A DNA stretch of 64,000 nt from an uncultured Lachnoclostridium sp. (GCA_944376715.1 CALWDO010000002.1:62001-126000), one strand, 5' to 3'. Shown: positions 45,793 to 55,208, counted from the first letter of the stretch. Notes: a model not told the origin generated them from the letters alone. Numbers and translations: made by a program.

Positions 45793-46764
45793 TCAGTTCT
45801 TGGCCTTTTTCCCCTGTTTTTCTAAGAGCACCGCTCCAATGATAATCAGGCCTTTGACTACTTTTTGAATAAACGGCGATACCCCCAGAAGATTCAGCAC
45901 ATTGGAAATGACTGACAGCAGGATTGCTCCAATCAACGTACCTACTACGCTTCCACTACCCCCAGAAGTACTGCAGCCCCCAATGTATACCATTGCCAAT
46001 GCATCTAACTCATATCCGTCACCTGCCGTTGGTTCCCCAACGCTCAGGCGGGAGATAAGGATGATAGATGACAGCGCAGAAAGGAATCCTGTGATAACAA
46101 AGCAGAGTGCTTCTACCTTTTTCGTATTGATGCCGGACAGTCTCGCCGCTTCTCTGCTATCTCCAACCGCATATACATTTCGTCCAAACTCCGTATATTT
46201 CAAAACATATAACGAAATCAGGAAAACAGCTGCAAAAATGTAGACCGGAACTGGAATCCCCAGTAGAGTTCCCTGGCCTAAAAATTTAAAATCAATACCC
46301 GTGTCTCTCCAGTTTTGCGGAGAACCGTTTGCCAGGTAAAGAGACACACCCTGCAGTGCAGTAAGAGAACCAAGAGTCATGATAAACGGTGCCAGCTTTC
46401 CTTTTGTAACTCCCAATCCATTAATAGCTCCTAGCACAGCTCCAATCACCAGACCGACTGCAACCGCCAAAACAATCGGAACATTTCTCTGAAACAGCAT
46501 TGCAACAGCTACCGCAACTACACCCACGATGGCACCTACTGACAAATCAACACCGCCGGTCAGTACTACAAATGTCATACCCATGGCAATGATTCCGTTG
46601 ATCGATACCAGTCTGATCACGTTCACGATATTGCTTGCTTTTAAAAATTGAGGTGAAATGATTGCCGCAATTACACAGATAATAATCAGCGCCCAAAGCA
46701 TTCCCATCGTTTTCAATTTCACCAAGTTGCCCTTTAGATTTTTGGTTCTGGATTCTGCTTCCAT
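45793..46764 (-). CDS. Sugar ABC transporter permease (RbsC type)
   Basis: 323 residues from the ATG at 46764, behind GGAGGGG; an upstream in-frame ATG has no ribosome site. Hydrophobic with about 9-10 helices. CUT2 permease signatures: INGIIAMGMTFVVLTGGVDL and SVGAIVGVVAVAVAMLFQ, with GRNVYAVGDSREAARLSGIN and LAMVYIGGCSTSGGSGSVVG. It is the first gene of the importer operon, in an unusual permease-binding protein-ATPase order. Confidence 0.93.
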   Translation of the reverse strand: MEAESRTKNLKGNLVKLKTMGMLWALIIICVIAAIISPQFLKASNIVNVIRLVSINGIIAMGMTFVVLTGGVDLSVGAIVGVVAVAVAMLFQRNVPIVLAVAVGLVIGAVLGAINGLGVTKGKLAPFIMTLGSLTALQGVSLYLANGSPQNWRDTGIDFKFLGQGTLLGIPVPVYIFAAVFLISLYVLKYTEFGRNVYAVGDSREAARLSGINTKKVEALCFVITGFLSALSSIILISRLSVGEPTAGDGYELDALAMVYIGGCSTSGGSGSVVGTLIGAILLSVISNVLNLLGVSPFIQKVVKGLIIIGAVLLEKQGKKAKN

Positions 46765-46821
46765 ATTACCCCTCCTAGTTTCTACTGCCCTAATCATTTT
46801 GTACTATACTATTGTTTCATT

Positions 46822-46866
46822 TGTATGATACATTTATAATTATAGCATCTTTCTTACATTTGTCAA
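46822..46866 (-). promoter_or_regulatory. Promoter and operator of the importer operon
   Basis: Minus strand TTGACA (46866-46861), a 16-nt spacer and TATAAT (46844-46839). The palindrome TGTATGATACA (46832-46822) covers the predicted start site, as expected for repression. The same core with one central base change is found at the divergent promoter near 55.1 kb. Confidence 0.82.
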
Positions 46867-46916
46867 CACAAACTTACGTTTCATGATAATTTTTATGCAT
46901 TTTTAACAATCCAAAC

Positions 46917-46964
46917 CCAAAAAAGACGACACTCCATCTTTCTCAAGAAAGCTAGAGTGCCGTC
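46917..46964 (-). terminator. Terminator of the glycyl-radical operon
   Basis: Minus-strand stem of about 18 bp with two mismatches (GACGGCACTCTAGCTTTC, 46964-46947, against GAAAGATGGAGTGTCGTC, 46942-46925), loop TTGA, followed by a run of six T. It lies 17 nt past the PHP gene and separates the two island operons. Confidence 0.92.
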
Positions 46965-46981
46965 CTTAATCCTTTTTAATA

Positions 46982-47872
46982 TTAAAATTTGATACCCAGC
47001 CCGCGAAGGCCCTCCACAATTCGGTCTTCTTCTCCGTCGCAATCCATGACCCCAAGCTTGATAGAGGGTTTTGTTTTACCATGAAAATCACTTCCACAGG
47101 TAATGGCAAGATGATAGTCATTTGCTTTCTTACGATAATACTTCTCCTGTTCCGGGCTGTGATAAGTACTATATACCTCGATTCCTTCTATGCCGCATTT
47201 CAGGATTCCATCCAAAAGTTCATCTTTCTCTTTTACATTATTTCCTGGATGCGCAAGAACCGGAACTCCGCCCGACGATCGGATCAGATCGATCGCCTCC
47301 TGCAGGCTAATAAAATGAATCGGTATATAAATCTCTTTTCCTTTCGCACACCAATCCCAGTAAAAGTTCACATACGGATTATCCGATCTGCTTCCTCCCG
47401 GCCGATACTCTTTCAACATCGGATGTCCGTCGTTCCTCGGATCGGCAAGTGCCACTTCTGCAATCACCTCTCCCGTTACATATCCATAATGTGCGAGATC
47501 ATAGGCCTTCTTTTCATCAATGACAAGACCTCTTTCCTTCATCATCTGAAGCCGCGGCGCAGAACTGGCCCTTTCCTCATCCGCCAGATTCTCTTCCAGC
47601 TCAGCAAAACGCGAATTCGAAGCATCGATACCATACCCCAAGACATGTAAATCCACATCTCCATAACTGCAATCCAGCTCAATCGCCGAAATGCATGATA
47701 GCCCTCTTTTTTTTGCCTCTGCCATTTCAGCTTGTACCGCTTTGCAGGAATTATGGTCTGCAATTGCCATCAGCCGAATACCGGCCTTCTGACATTTCTC
47801 AACAAGTTCCTCCGGTGTAAAATCTCCGTCATTGCTGAAGACAGAATGCATGTGTAGATCAATCCAGCTCAT
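46982..47872 (-). CDS. PHP-domain phosphoesterase
   Basis: 296 residues. The PHP metal-binding motifs are present: IDLHMHSVFSNDGDFTPEEL, MAIADHNSCKAVQAEMAEAK, IPIHFISLQEAIDLIRSSGG with GVPVLAHPGN, and ITCGSDFHGKTKPS. The family contains phosphatases such as histidinol-phosphatase and RNase AM/YciV. Here it is the last gene of the glycyl-radical operon, so it may dephosphorylate an intermediate; that is inference. Confidence 0.88.
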   Translation of the reverse strand: MSWIDLHMHSVFSNDGDFTPEELVEKCQKAGIRLMAIADHNSCKAVQAEMAEAKKRGLSCISAIELDCSYGDVDLHVLGYGIDASNSRFAELEENLADEERASSAPRLQMMKERGLVIDEKKAYDLAHYGYVTGEVIAEVALADPRNDGHPMLKEYRPGGSRSDNPYVNFYWDWCAKGKEIYIPIHFISLQEAIDLIRSSGGVPVLAHPGNNVKEKDELLDGILKCGIEGIEVYSTYHSPEQEKYYRKKANDYHLAITCGSDFHGKTKPSIKLGVMDCDGEEDRIVEGLRGLGIKF

Positions 47873-47884
47873 TGATTCATCCCC

Positions 47885-48778
47885 CTAAAATTCGTCTGTA
47901 AACCCGCGATCCTGAATCTGCTTTTTCAATTTTACTATATAATCATCGCTAGGAACTTTCAGATCTGCCAGTTCATAATTCAAACCCAGTGATTCATATT
48001 TTCCGCTCCCATATTGATGAAACGGAAGAATACTGTATTTTTTTATACCGCACTGGTTCAGGTAATCCATGATCGCGTTGATATCCTCTTCCCGATCATT
48101 GACCCCCGGTATCAGCGGAGTCCGCACCATGATATTCGCTCCTGACTGTGCCAGTCTTTTCAAGTTCTGTAGAATCTGATCGTTGCTCTGTCCGGTCCAT
48201 CTCCAATGAACTTCCGGATCCATAGACTTGATATCATATAAGAACAGATCCACATAAGGTCTCACTTGATCCAAGACTTCCGGACTGACAAGTCCTGCTG
48301 TTTCTACTGCAGTGGAGATCCCTTCCTGTTTACACAGTTCCAGCAACTCTTGTATAAAATCTTTTTGCAACAAAGGTTCCCCACCTGAAAATGTCACGCC
48401 CCCATCACTGTATTGATAAAAAATCTGATCCTTTTTGACTTCTTCCACAACATCTTTTGCCTGCATCTTCTGCCCTTCCACACGAAGCGCTCCCGTAGGG
48501 CAGTTGTCTACCCACGTATAATCCCCGGTACAATTTTCCCGGATCACTTTAATATGATCTTCTTCAGCCTCCACCTCATGATTTGCACATGTCGCCACAC
48601 AAGTCTTGCATCCGATACATTTAGATTTCACATAATAAAGCTGAGGATGCACCTCCCAGGACTCCGGATTGGCGCACCATTTGCACCGCAACGGACATCC
48701 TTTTAAAAACACCACTGTGCGTATCCCCTTTCCATCATGGATGCTGTACCTCTGAATATCGAATATGTTTCCCTTCAT
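47885..48778 (-). CDS. Glycyl-radical enzyme activase (radical SAM)
   Basis: 297 residues. The radical-SAM cluster Cys28, Cys32 and Cys35 lie in FLKGCPLRCKWCANPESWEV. A ferredoxin-like insert carries two more Cys clusters (KSKCIGCKTCVATCANHEVE and CTGDYTWVDNCPTGALRVEG). FSGGEPLLQKDFIQELLELC is the SAM-binding GGE motif. It makes the glycyl radical on its partner, the eliminase 9 nt upstream in the operon. Confidence 0.95.
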   Translation of the reverse strand: MKGNIFDIQRYSIHDGKGIRTVVFLKGCPLRCKWCANPESWEVHPQLYYVKSKCIGCKTCVATCANHEVEAEEDHIKVIRENCTGDYTWVDNCPTGALRVEGQKMQAKDVVEEVKKDQIFYQYSDGGVTFSGGEPLLQKDFIQELLELCKQEGISTAVETAGLVSPEVLDQVRPYVDLFLYDIKSMDPEVHWRWTGQSNDQILQNLKRLAQSGANIMVRTPLIPGVNDREEDINAIMDYLNQCGIKKYSILPFHQYGSGKYESLGLNYELADLKVPSDDYIVKLKKQIQDRGFTDEF

Positions 48779-48786
48779 CTTGCTCC

Positions 48787-51198
48787 CTATGCCCCTATTA
48801 ATGTTCTGCTGATAATCTCATCCTGAATATCTTTATCCAGTTCCACGAAAAATGCACTGTATCCAGCCACCCTAACAACCAGACTTCTGTATTTTTCCGG
48901 ATGCTTTTGTGCCTCTGTCAGTTTTTCGGGAGACAGAATATTAAACTGAATATGCATGCCGCCAATAGAAAAATACGCACGGATCAGGTCTACTAGCTTC
49001 TGCCGATCTGCATCTGTTTTTAAGATCGTCGGCATGAATTTTAAATTAAAATTCACTCCATTAGATGCCAGCCGATGATCTACCTTCGCCACCGATTTAG
49101 CCGCTGCCGTCGGTCCAAGCATATCCATACCATGCTTCGGCGAAACACCGCCATCGCCAAGCGGCGTTCCAGAGTCTCGGCCACTTGGAAGCGCGCAGAC
49201 CTGTTTGCCCAGCGGGGTATTAGAAGACAGGCAGAATAAGCCTGGTCTATAGTTTCCGCCGTCCAGATTTCTATACTGGCGCACACATTTGCAGTACTGT
49301 TCTCCCACATAAGCCACCATCTGATCAGCCTCGTCAATGTCATTACCATATTTTGGCGCTTTGTTCAGAAGAACATATTTGAGCAGGGGATTTGCTTCAA
49401 AGTTTGTGCGCATTCCTTCCAGCAAATCTTTCTTACTTACTCTTCCTTCTTCAAATACCAGTTTCTTAATCGCAGTCAAAGAATCGCCCACATCTACCAT
49501 ACCAACACCCTGTACTCCTACAAAATCATATTTGGCACCTCCACGGGTACAGTCATGACCGGATTCCATACAACCATCCAATAACATAGAGCAGTAAATA
49601 TGCGGCGTATAGTCTGCATGCAGCTTTCCAATGGCATTCAGAGAACTGACCATCATCTTAACAAAATATTCCACTTGCTCTTCATAAGCCATTTTTACCT
49701 GTTCAAAAGAGGTAAAATCTTCAAACTTACCAGTTTTAGGACCCATCTGTTGACCGGACATCTGACATTTTCCATCAAATAATGCAAGCTCAAGACATTT
49801 TGCAAGATTGAAATAACAGGAATTAGTCCTACCCATAGTGTTCCCATAAGGCGTCGGCTCCACGCACCCGACAATCGCATAATTTCTTGCGTCTTCTAGG
49901 CTGATGTCATCATCCTGCAGCGCGTCTATGATAATATCATCATTAAAAAACGGGAGCTTTCCGCCCTCTTTTTCCACCAGGATCTCGATTACCCGTTTCA
50001 TAAAACGATCCGGGTTCTTGCTGGAGATCCGGATACTTGTATTTGGTTCCGAATTAAACACGGACTTCTCCGCATCCAGGCACAGATATGTTAATTCGTT
50101 GACCGCATCATTGCCGTCATTATCCACGCCACCTAACACAAAATTGATTGTCGTGGCAAAACCACCGTTATTCTTCGCACTAGAATAAGTTCCGGCCTTT
50201 ATGATGTCACTGTGCTTTACCCAGAGCGCCTCCAAAAGTTCCCTTGCTTCTTCTTTCACCATTACGCCGCTTTCGATATCCTTCTTATAATAAGGATAAA
50301 AAATTTGATCCACTCTTCCTCCTGAGATCGCCGACCCATTCTGTCCGCAATAATCAATCAGAATCGTAAACCAGTAAGACTGAAGTGCTTCATAAAAGCT
50401 TTCAGCCGGTTCATAAGGCACACGACGGCAATTTTCCGCGATCAGAAGAAGCTCTTTCCTTCTGCGTTCATCTGTCTCTTCCAGCGCCATATTCGCAGCG
50501 AGCTCCGCAAAACGGTGCTGGAACACCTGGACGCCTTCGCAGATGATCACCATAGATTTATAAAAATTCCTTTTCTCCGTCAACTCCGGATCCATGAGAT
50601 CCAAATTTTCCAGATGTCTATAAGCCTCTTCCTCTATTCCTTTAAAGCCAACTTTCAGGATCTTTTCGATGTTAGGCAAATAATGTCCGTATCCACTTCT
50701 GGTCCGGCTGAGCGGATTGAAAACACGATAAGGTGAGTCCAGGACTTTCATGATCTTTTCATCGACATAATATCTGGAAATATTTCCGGTACATCGGTTC
50801 TCCCAGTAAGGATAGATTTCCTCCAGCAGGAATTTCTTATCTTCTTCACTGATCTGAAGTGTATCCACCTTTCGGACCGGCATCAAATCCAATTCTTTTT
50901 TATCAAAAGTACCAAATTCCGGGAAGATTAACGCAGCTCTCGGTCTCGATCCATGATTTCCAACGATCAATTCTTCCCGATCGATGAATATTGTCATTTG
51001 TTCCAACAGATCCTTCAGCGCAATCGCCCGCCTCATAACGAACGGTTTCCCTTCCGTGCGCTTATAGCTTTCTGTTACAATTTTTGCCCTTTCTACACAT
51101 ATGCTTGGCACTACAGAACGCATGGCCTGATTCAAGAATTCAGTCCTCGTTTTTCTATCAATTCCTTCCGGCAACAATTTCTTCTTAACTTCTTGCAT
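48787..51198 (-). CDS. Glycyl-radical enzyme, eliminase type (substrate unknown)
   Basis: 803 residues from ATG at 51198 (AGGAGG 8 nt upstream). The C-terminal radical loop VRVAGYSAFFVELDKDIQDE has Gly779. The thiyl motif YAIVGCVEPTPYGNT has Cys445 followed by Val and Glu447, as in glycerol, diol, choline and hydroxyproline eliminases; pyruvate formate-lyase would have two adjacent Cys. Eliminases remove water, trimethylamine or similar through a radical mechanism and are oxygen-sensitive. The active-site residues around GRTNSCYFNLAKCLELALFD do not match the glycerol/diol or choline forms I know. With a sugar importer, two kinases and an aldolase in the regulon, a sugar-derived substrate is likely but untested. 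Confidence 0.9.
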   Translation of the reverse strand: MQEVKKKLLPEGIDRKTRTEFLNQAMRSVVPSICVERAKIVTESYKRTEGKPFVMRRAIALKDLLEQMTIFIDREELIVGNHGSRPRAALIFPEFGTFDKKELDLMPVRKVDTLQISEEDKKFLLEEIYPYWENRCTGNISRYYVDEKIMKVLDSPYRVFNPLSRTRSGYGHYLPNIEKILKVGFKGIEEEAYRHLENLDLMDPELTEKRNFYKSMVIICEGVQVFQHRFAELAANMALEETDERRRKELLLIAENCRRVPYEPAESFYEALQSYWFTILIDYCGQNGSAISGGRVDQIFYPYYKKDIESGVMVKEEARELLEALWVKHSDIIKAGTYSSAKNNGGFATTINFVLGGVDNDGNDAVNELTYLCLDAEKSVFNSEPNTSIRISSKNPDRFMKRVIEILVEKEGGKLPFFNDDIIIDALQDDDISLEDARNYAIVGCVEPTPYGNTMGRTNSCYFNLAKCLELALFDGKCQMSGQQMGPKTGKFEDFTSFEQVKMAYEEQVEYFVKMMVSSLNAIGKLHADYTPHIYCSMLLDGCMESGHDCTRGGAKYDFVGVQGVGMVDVGDSLTAIKKLVFEEGRVSKKDLLEGMRTNFEANPLLKYVLLNKAPKYGNDIDEADQMVAYVGEQYCKCVRQYRNLDGGNYRPGLFCLSSNTPLGKQVCALPSGRDSGTPLGDGGVSPKHGMDMLGPTAAAKSVAKVDHRLASNGVNFNLKFMPTILKTDADRQKLVDLIRAYFSIGGMHIQFNILSPEKLTEAQKHPEKYRSLVVRVAGYSAFFVELDKDIQDEIISRTLIGA

Positions 51199-51283
51199 AA
51201 TGAAACCTCCTGTCTCCAGCTGTTTGGTTATAAGCAAAACTCCACACACGACTCACTTTCTTCTCATTTCATGCTCCGCGTTC

Positions 51284-51886
51284 TCAGTCCGGTTGCTGAC
51301 CGTCATGTGCTTTCCACTGACACTCCATCATCTCCATATTGGAAAATACCGCTTTAAAAGAGGAATCTTCCGGAGAGCAGGCATAGATACCAAACCGAAT
51401 CTTTCCTGCCCCTTCATACATATGGCAAACTCTCATCTGACGATACAATACGCCGTCCATAGAGTACTCAATACAATAATCATCCTCTCTCCTGCTGAAA
51501 CGATACCACATACTCTTCACAGATGTATCTATCTGCATTGTTGCCCAGTCAGAATATCCATGATTCGTAACAACGCTTCCCAGGTTCTGGTACTCGTCAT
51601 TTTCATATTCCGCACAACCTTTCAGCCAGTTATCACTGTCTAAATACATTACAATACCGCACTGATCAAAACGATGATGGCTTCCGGCAAAATCAGTTTT
51701 TGCAACAAAACTGAAATATTTCTCCTCCGTCTCCATTTGCAGTACAGGCGCATTGTCATTTCGAAAATGATAATAGGTCCTCTGCCACAGATCCGTATAA
51801 GGCTCTGTTATAATTTCAATCCTATCGTCCTGTATACAGAACTCTTTCGGTTCCCGCGTCCAATTAAATTTTTTTAAATTCATCAT
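51284..51886 (-). CDS. DUF1349-family protein
   Basis: 200 residues from ATG at 51886 (GGAGCGCAG upstream; a second ATG follows at once). The sequence TREPKEFCIQDDRIEIITEP, FAGSHHRFDQCGIVMYLDSD, WLKGCAEYENDEYQNLGSVV and KIRFGIYACSPEDSSFKAVF matches DUF1349, a concanavalin-like beta-sandwich family of unknown function near carbohydrate genes. No signal peptide. It is placed between the DeoR gene and the eliminase, in the same operon. Confidence 0.82.
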   Translation of the reverse strand: MMNLKKFNWTREPKEFCIQDDRIEIITEPYTDLWQRTYYHFRNDNAPVLQMETEEKYFSFVAKTDFAGSHHRFDQCGIVMYLDSDNWLKGCAEYENDEYQNLGSVVTNHGYSDWATMQIDTSVKSMWYRFSRREDDYCIEYSMDGVLYRQMRVCHMYEGAGKIRFGIYACSPEDSSFKAVFSNMEMMECQWKAHDGQQPD

Positions 51887-51984
51887 CTGCGCTCCTTTCA
51901 ACTTAATTGTAGCAAAAACCAAAAAAGATACAATTTAACGTTACTTCTTTTTTTTGATTTCCATCATATTTCCGAACAAATTAT

Positions 51985-52770
51985 CTATTTTATTTTTGGT
52001 TCCAAACATTTTGTGAAAATTTGTACCTTTTCTCTCTCTGCTTGTTCCATCACTGCCTGATCCACATTCTTATCCGTAATAATCGCAGTAGGCCTGTTTA
52101 TGGGGCAAAGAAGTGACATATAAGACATTCCAAATTTACTGCTGTCTGCGAGAATGAAACTTTCTTTGCTAATTTCCATCATTTTCTGCTTTATCTTTTG
52201 CTGGGGATATCCGGTCAGAGTAATACCCGTCTTAAAATCTATGCCGTTGACCCCAATAAAGGCTTTATCAGCCTGCAGTTTGTCAAGCTGTGAAAGTGCC
52301 GCTGCACCTTCCGTCGCCCCCAGATTCCTGCCCACAACCCCTCCAACCATCATAATTTCCACGTGACTGTAATCTAGTAGCTTTTCTGCAACAATTACAG
52401 AATTTGTGACCACTTTCAAATGTTTATCCGGATTGTTAGCGATTGTACCTGCCAGATGAATACAAGTGGAAGCGTCATCAATGATAATCGTTTCTCCTGG
52501 TAGGATCCTGTCAAACGCCACTTTCGCAATCTCCATCTTTTCGTACAGTTTCTGATAAAAAGCTTCTTTCACATTATTGTGGACAAAATTATTGCCAATC
52601 TTTACTGCCCCGCCATGTACTTTTTTGAGAAGACCTCTTTGGTCCAGATTTTTCAAATCCCTTCTCAGCGTAACTTCTGTGCAATTTAAAATGCGACTTA
52701 GTTCACTGACTTTTACATATCCGTCCCGATCCAGTTTTTCCAGTATTTTTTGCTTTCTATCCCGATCCAT
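51985..52770 (-). CDS. DeoR-family transcriptional regulator
   Basis: 261 residues. The N-terminal DeoR helix-turn-helix (KVSELSRILNCTEVTLRRDL, KNLDQRGLLKKVHGGAV) is followed by the sugar-phosphate-sensing isomerase-like domain (ETIIIDDASTCIHLAGTIAN, GGVVGRNLGATEGAAALSQL). DeoR proteins repress sugar-catabolic genes and are released by phosphorylated sugars. It lies within the glycyl-radical operon, so the island has two regulators. Confidence 0.92.
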   Translation of the reverse strand: MDRDRKQKILEKLDRDGYVKVSELSRILNCTEVTLRRDLKNLDQRGLLKKVHGGAVKIGNNFVHNNVKEAFYQKLYEKMEIAKVAFDRILPGETIIIDDASTCIHLAGTIANNPDKHLKVVTNSVIVAEKLLDYSHVEIMMVGGVVGRNLGATEGAAALSQLDKLQADKAFIGVNGIDFKTGITLTGYPQQKIKQKMMEISKESFILADSSKFGMSYMSLLCPINRPTAIITDKNVDQAVMEQAEREKVQIFTKCLEPKIK

Positions 52771-52797
52771 GCTCAGTCATTTCCTTTCTTCTGTCAG

Positions 52798-53142
52798 TCA
52801 GGAGTTCCGGAAATCAGACCCCCACGCAGCAGCCGTTTCATATATGATATCAACGTGCTCTGCCGGTATCTGCAGGATCTGTTCATAAAACCCGCATACC
52901 TCTTTTGTAAACTTCAAATACTTTTCCTCCGGCTGCTTCCCAAATAAATGAACTTGTACACAGGCGATACCCGGATAACTGATTCCACGGTGGTACATCT
53001 GACATTCATCCGAGAATCTCAGCATCAGACCATGCTCTGATTTTCCATTAAAAATAGAGATTGCTTTTCCAAATGCTGCCTTTAGCTGTTCCCGCTGTTC
53101 CGGCGTCATCTTAACAGATACGTTTGAATGAATAAATGGCAT
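52798..53142 (-). CDS. Tautomerase/MIF-family protein
   Basis: 114 residues from ATG at 53142 (GGAGGGG upstream). The mature N-terminus is MPFIHSNVSVKMTPEQREQL: Pro2, the usual catalytic base, is kept. GLMLRFSDECQMYHRGISYP and GIACVQVHLFGKQPEEKYLK fit the phenylpyruvate tautomerase/MIF-like fold. The chemistry is keto-enol isomerisation; a role in opening or isomerising a dehydrated sugar product is speculation. Confidence 0.78.
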   Translation of the reverse strand: MPFIHSNVSVKMTPEQREQLKAAFGKAISIFNGKSEHGLMLRFSDECQMYHRGISYPGIACVQVHLFGKQPEEKYLKFTKEVCGFYEQILQIPAEHVDIIYETAAAWGSDFRNS

Positions 53143-53167
53143 ATCTATACCCCTCCTTTTCTCTGTT

Positions 53168-53935
53168 TCAACATCTTCCATGAGCTGTCAAGTTTGTTTT
53201 ATAAAGAATTTTCCATGCTTCTTCCACCTTCTCGGGAATATCTACATGATCGATAAATCCGGCTCCCTTGGGACCATAGCCGTTTCCGTCGTCTCTAAGC
53301 CGCCGCACCTCGCCCAACAATAATTCCAGAAAACGATCTCTGCCCCACACTTCACCCCGGCCTCCGGTTGGATTCAAATCTTCATCGCAGTCAGGGAGAA
53401 AAGGGGCAAAATTTAATATCTGACAGGTATCCGGTATCGCCTTTTTCAAAGACATATAACTTCTCCGCTGCATTAACGGGTCCTGCATCAGGATTAATCG
53501 CTCTTTTGATATCTTATGTTCATCCAGTATTTTCCAGGCATTCTGCGCATTTTCTCCACTGTTGGTAGAAGTCGTATCCAGCAAAATCCTTTCTTTTGGA
53601 ATACCGTATCCATGAGCAGCAATTTCGGCAAATAGTTCAGCCTCCGACTCTTTTTCGACACACCTCTTATATCTGGGATCCCTTCTCATCCTCTCCCGCA
53701 AGATCGCCGTCGAGTGGCCTACGCCTCCACAAAACAGGAGCCATGTTCCAATCCCTTCTATCCACGCCCTGCACCCGGCCACGGCCACCTGTGGCAAATC
53801 ATTGCCAAAAACAACAATCACATCTGCTCGTTTTCCGCCAAAATACCGCTCCACGCATGCACAATTCAGTCGTTCCACATCCCTAAGGCAAAGAAAATCC
53901 GTAATTGTCAGTACTGCATCTCTGCAAGTGCCCAT
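53168..53935 (-). CDS. YdcF/DUF218-like protein
   Basis: 255 residues from ATG at 53935, behind AGGAGGG that overlaps the kinase stop. A DUF218 (SanA/ElyC/YdcF) fold: KRADVIVVFGNDLPQVAVAG, LFCGGVGHSTAILRERMRRD, ERILLDTTSTNSGENAQNAW and LILMQDPLMQRRSYMSLKKA. Family members are of uncertain function; some bind SAM, others affect envelope stress. No membrane helix here, so a cytoplasmic catabolic role may apply. Confidence 0.82.
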   Translation of the reverse strand: MGTCRDAVLTITDFLCLRDVERLNCACVERYFGGKRADVIVVFGNDLPQVAVAGCRAWIEGIGTWLLFCGGVGHSTAILRERMRRDPRYKRCVEKESEAELFAEIAAHGYGIPKERILLDTTSTNSGENAQNAWKILDEHKISKERLILMQDPLMQRRSYMSLKKAIPDTCQILNFAPFLPDCDEDLNPTGGRGEVWGRDRFLELLLGEVRRLRDDGNGYGPKGAGFIDHVDIPEKVEEAWKILYKTNLTAHGRC

Positions 53936-53937
53936 TG

Positions 53938-55020
53938 TCAACCCTCCTGCAGCTTCCCCTGCTGCCATAACTTCATAAATTGTTCCAACTCCCGCTTCCG
54001 CGCAGTTCTCCCGTTTCTTACATAAAAACCCGAGGAAGCGACTCCCAACTTCAGACATTCTTTCGGTGTACAGCCAGACAACTGTCCATAGACGAATCCG
54101 GCGTTATATGCATCACCTGCTCCAGTCGTCAGTATTGGACAGGTACAATAAGGTCCCATACACTCCCAATACTGCCCATTCTGCCAGCAGGCAGCTCGAT
54201 CTACCGGATGAACTGTAATGCACCAAAGATTCAGGTATCCCGCTATCTGTTCCACTATCTCTCTTAAATTGATATTTGGCAATGCTGATCTGTCCTTCCC
54301 ATTGAGTACCATTAGAATCTCTGTTGCTTCCTTCAGATTGAGTCCCAATATCGTCCGGAATCCAACAGCTTCAAATTCCCTGATCCAGCTTAATGCTTCC
54401 CAAATATCTCTATCCGTCCGTTTCTGCGGATCTGCTAGATCCAAAAAAACGATCTTATCCTCCGGCCGGCTTCTCAATCTGGGCACGATTTGTTTTAAAA
54501 ATCCCTCCCATATTCCGTTCATATTTAGTATCATCGTCCAGTTATTAAAACTGATAAGATCTGCCTGATCGTATAGTTCGGACATGCGGTCAAAGCCAAT
54601 CCGAGTCACCATTGTGCCCCAGCTAACCGTATCCAACGAAGACAGTTTTGAACGAATAATCTTTCCGTCACAAAATTCCATAGCATCTGTCTGGGCAGGC
54701 TCCGCTAAACAGTAGACCTCGATCTCCTCTGCAAATTTTTTAAATATAGGATGGACTTCTCCATCACCGATACTTCCGATATATGTAACTCCCACCTCCA
54801 AATTCTTCAATCCCTGCGCATAGATTGGTCCATTCCCACCAATCTTTTTTTGAATTGTCACAATCTCTACATTCGTGCTCAACCCTGCTCCCTGAGCGAT
54901 TCGGACCGCATAATCTTGAATTGTCATAATCCTGGTATAATCATCCTTACTGATACGTTGATCCACCACATACACGACTTCATCCACAAAACCATCCATC
55001 CCTATCACAGCTCTTTTCAT
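53938..55020 (-). CDS. PfkB-family carbohydrate kinase 2
   Basis: 360 residues. The ribokinase fold is present with VIGMDGFVDEVVYVVDQRIS near the start, KKIGGNGPIYAQGLKNLEVG (GG motif) and ILTTGAGDAYNAGFVYGQLS with the catalytic Asp. It differs from the first kinase of the island in length and opening residues, so a different substrate is likely. It is the first gene of the glycyl-radical operon, divergent from the GntR regulator. Confidence 0.87.
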   Translation of the reverse strand: MKRAVIGMDGFVDEVVYVVDQRISKDDYTRIMTIQDYAVRIAQGAGLSTNVEIVTIQKKIGGNGPIYAQGLKNLEVGVTYIGSIGDGEVHPIFKKFAEEIEVYCLAEPAQTDAMEFCDGKIIRSKLSSLDTVSWGTMVTRIGFDRMSELYDQADLISFNNWTMILNMNGIWEGFLKQIVPRLRSRPEDKIVFLDLADPQKRTDRDIWEALSWIREFEAVGFRTILGLNLKEATEILMVLNGKDRSALPNINLREIVEQIAGYLNLWCITVHPVDRAACWQNGQYWECMGPYCTCPILTTGAGDAYNAGFVYGQLSGCTPKECLKLGVASSGFYVRNGRTARKRELEQFMKLWQQGKLQEG

Positions 55021-55074
55021 TTTCTTTCCTCTTTTGCTTGAAATTTACAGAAGAATGTGCTATTTTTATAAAAG

Positions 55075-55139
55075 TGATACATTCTTATGTATCATTTGTA
55101 TCATACATTCCTTGTTTATTATATCACATATGGTATAAT
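55075..55139. promoter_or_regulatory. Divergent promoters and operators of the glycyl-radical island
   Basis: TGATACAT-TCTT-ATGTATCA (55075-55094) and TGTATCATACA (55097-55107) are palindromes with the same TGTATCA core. On the plus strand TTGTTT (55112-55117), 16 nt and TATAAT (55134-55139) promote the GntR gene; on the minus strand TATAAT near 55123 points to the kinase gene. The core TGTATSATACA recurs at the importer promoter at 46822-46832, so one regulator probably binds both. Confidence 0.8.
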
Positions 55140-55208
55140 AGTGCTAGTTCTAAAATACAAATGATCAGACTGTTCCATTTTATATAACTAAAAAGTAATG
55201 AGGTAATT

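Noticed and set aside
48787..51198. Pyruvate formate-lyase
   Set aside because: Pyruvate formate-lyase has two adjacent catalytic Cys. Here a single Cys445 is followed by Val and Glu447, the eliminase signature.
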